A DNA stretch of 64,000 bases from the NCBI GenBank assembly GCA_900323505.1, contig OOIN01000013.1, forward strand, positions 558,001 to 622,000. The letters run 5' to 3'. A program made the translations under genes and the position numbers. Below, one piece after another: positions 61,759 through 64,000 of this stretch (positions within the stretch are counted from its first letter, which is position 1; every line of letters begins with the position of its first letter). The DNA comes from Ustilago trichophora (lineage: Eukaryota; Basidiomycota; Ustilaginomycetes; Ustilaginales; Ustilaginaceae). The notes under the pieces are model-generated. The model saw only the letters and a program-made list of their open reading frames with translations. It ran no database searches and had not been told where the DNA came from.

Positions 61759-62115
61759 AAGAACCTTGCCCATTTCCATAGACTTGCAAACTTTTGTCAG
61801 CAACTGCATACCTCTTGTAGATTGTGGTGTGATCTCGGAGCTTGCGATGTGTCTGTGTGTGAGAATCGATACGGTCGACCTGTGTGGAAGTTGTTGTTCT
61901 GATGTGCGGATTCGATCCGGCTCGTGCATCAGCGAATGTACAGCATAGTGGACTCGGCTGGAAGCAGAGATGTAGGGGATCCCGATAGCAATCTAAAGTA
62001 GGGAACGAGAAAGCGTCTTTTTGCGAAGGAGAGAGTAAGAGGTATAATGTACAGAGTTGGGGGCAGCGATAGGGCTCTAAAAACGCATCGATGCTTGAGG
62101 GCGAGGTTGACGAAT
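61759..62115. other. Convergent intergenic region
   Basis: About 360 bp of 3' flanks. Nothing supported. Confidence 0.4.
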
Positions 62116-62669
62116 TTATGCTGATGCGACCTGGGGTGTGGGTAGGCTGGCACGCTTTTCCTTGCCGCCAAAGTTGTGGTAGTTCTGCGAGCGGAACAAG
62201 GGGGAAACGGAGGAAACAGAAAGCAGGTCAGCACAGAGGCCTTTGTTTCCAGGCAATGCTTCTAGCTTTTCGGTGAGGAGGCGATACATACGAGGAATCT
62301 GCCGAGCTGTACAGCTTGCGCGGTAGCGTTGGTGGCATGGCATGCAAAGAGGAGGTAGTTTCTCGGTTGAACCCTCCAAGCGAAACGCATAAAGACGGTG
62401 GAGTAGGCGCAGAGGGCACTGCTCATGGTGCCCGAGATCATCTCTTCATCCTTGGACAGATCGGCGATGGCGGCGAGAGGAAGACCCCAGTTGGCGACTG
62501 GGCCCCAAAAGTGCGTCGACTGTGTCAGCAGCAAGATGAGAGCCAAAAGCGGTAGAGAAGGTCAGCTTCCAGGTTTGATACAATGCGAAGGGCGATACGG
62601 TGCTAAACGTACGAAAAAGTACTGTCGGCCAGCTGGCGACTTGATCCAGTTGATGAATTGGGTAGCCAT
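62116..62669 (-). CDS. MPC1: Mitochondrial pyruvate carrier subunit 1, three exons
   Basis: Half of the heterodimeric carrier that brings pyruvate into the mitochondrial matrix. Exons 62613-62669, 62292-62519 and 62116-62184 join perfectly in phase to give 117 residues with no frameshift. Family blocks: [20 protein letters not shown] at the exon 1/2 junction, [59 protein letters not shown], and [13 protein letters not shown] at the exon 2/3 junction. Three hydrophobic stretches fit the known short topology. Introns have GTACGT/CACAG and GTATGT/CGCAG ends. The partner MPC2 is not in the window. Confidence 0.94.
62185..62291 (-). other. Intron 2 of MPC1
   Basis: GTATGT...TCGCAG, 107 nt, phase 0. 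Confidence 0.9.
62520..62612 (-). other. Intron 1 of MPC1
   Basis: GTACGT...ACACAG, 93 nt, phase 0. Confidence 0.9.
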
Positions 62670-64000
62670 TGTCTGAGATGTGCGTTGTGTGTGTGTAGGT
62701 GTATGAGTGTGACCAAAGCGATGGAGAAGGAAGAGATGGTTGCGATGTAGAATTTCGAGATTCAGGGTCGCTTCGGAGTTGCAATGCTCGAGGTGCTCCA
62801 TGCACTCCCCAACCAGCCGCGGTGGAAAGAGTCACACACCATAACTTCAAACGGCTCCGCGCGAATCCTTTGATTTTTGCATCGACCATCCCTTTTTTTT
62901 TAAATAAAAAAAATCGGTGATTCCATATGCCTTGCCCGAATTCGTGCGAGAGAATAGACGACAACGCGACATGATCGCGTGGTGTTGAAATTTAGAATTG
63001 ACCACGATTTTGGATATGGATGCGGAGCCTCCGGACCGCTTTCCGACGAACGAGGGTCCCTTTTGGTGCTCTTCCCCGCGGGTTGAAAGCTGAGATTTCC
63101 AGACTTGGGACTTGCCCGCTTCCTGGACAGAGCTCATTTGACATCCCTCGCCGAGCCATGTTCTTTGCTCGGTTTATGCTCGAAGCATCGATTGACGTTC
63201 ATTAGGATCAGCAGCATGTGAGCTGTGAAATGCAGATGGACACATGTTCGAGGTTTCGCTGCGTTTGAAAAAAAGAAAGAGACAGTCATGGTGTCGAGAG
63301 AAGCGTCAAATCCTGGGGCCAAAAAAAAGTGTCGCGTGGGTCTCATTATTTCTACAGCTTGCAGCTGAATTCATTGGATCATGGTGCTAAGCCGGCACAG
63401 TTTGTCCGTTGTACATCCGTCAAAGTCTTGTCTTGACTCTGTTTCTTGTGTATGTGTATGTCGTACCTGCATGCGAATTCGGCATCAATACAGTAAGAGA
63501 GTCACGTCTGCTCCTTTTTGCCACATCTTAGCCCTCCTCTTCTCATTTTCTTGCTTGCTACCAGAGTGGGACAATTGCCGTTGCGACCCTGATTTCAAAA
63601 TTTGGCTGCGAATCACATTTACCCCTCGCCGGTTGACCTTCCTCCTCCTTCACCATCATCATCCACCATCCTTGCTTCCGCTTCCTTGAACCCTCCGACC
63701 TACCCATCTCCCTGGCTTACATCCCATTGCATCCATCTCATAAACCTAATCCTGCATCCGCGATTCCAGTGGCGGCGGCATCATCTCATCTCGATTCATT
63801 CACTTTCACAGTGGCTTAAAGCATCCCAGACCCCACATATCACGGAGCTCGGTTCGGCTTCCGTCAGGATTGCCCACAGCACAGCTCCATCCATTTGTGC
63901 AAGCCTTCCTTCTCGCCGCGACAGTTGCAACATTCTTTGGCAAGCATGCCCGGAAACCGATCCGCTTAGCGTCCGTTCCACAATCCTGCCCTAACTCCCT
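62670..64000. other. Right-hand intergenic region to window edge
   Basis: 1.3 kb holding the MPC1 promoter and, from about 63480, CT-rich sequence that looks like the leader of a plus-strand gene starting beyond the window. Short ORFs at 63602-63994 are low-complexity Ser/Pro/His translations of that leader. Confidence 0.4.

Overview
This is nuclear DNA of a filamentous or yeast-like fungus. It is most likely a basidiomycete smut of the Ustilaginaceae (Ustilago, Sporisorium or Moesziomyces type). The reasons are compact genes, few short GT-AG introns, moderately GC-rich C-ending codons, CT-rich leaders, and proteins that read like smut orthologues (Pex5, Top1, Pck1). The species call is an inference from memory of protein families, not from a search. 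I see no bacterial-style operon, CRISPR array, virus or complete transposon.

Left to right. 1-10 kb: the 3' end of an Asn/Gly 26-residue repeat protein, ATP sulfurylase MET3 (-), complex I subunit NDUFB3 (-), DNA topoisomerase I (+). 10-25 kb: a small RPEL-repeat protein, peroxisomal receptor PEX5, a metallo-beta-lactamase-fold hydrolase, a secreted aspartic protease, and a full-size MDR/STE6-type ABC transporter (all +). 25-36 kb: eIF2-beta (-), ATP synthase gamma (+), an intron-containing tRNA-Ile(AAT), a seven-exon GFA-domain protein (+), an unknown protein (-), a LysM-domain protein (-). 36-45 kb: URA5 (-) abutting TRM4/NCL1 (-), CDC73 (+), three small minus-strand genes, one of which looks like OST5/TMEM258. 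45-64 kb: a 3.1-kb gene-poor stretch, PEP carboxykinase (+), acetoacetyl-CoA synthetase (+), a VCX1-type Ca2+/H+ exchanger (-), a ~1,845-residue DUF3684 protein with a GHKL ATPase fold (+), and mitochondrial pyruvate carrier MPC1 (-).

Most genes are housekeeping and are not functionally clustered. Several touch mitochondrial and gluconeogenic carbon flow (NDUFB3, ATP3, MPC1, PCK1, acetoacetyl-CoA synthetase), but each appears to have its own promoter.

The most conspicuous property of the window is technical or evolutionary. Many conserved genes (MET3, TOP1, PEX5, the ABC transporter, TRM4, AACS, VCX1, DUF3684 and others) are broken by single-base frameshifts, mostly a lost G or C in a short G/C run, while PCK1, MPC1, the hydrolase and the protease are intact. 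I read this as indel error in the assembly, so I give whole-gene spans across the shifts rather than calling pseudogenes.
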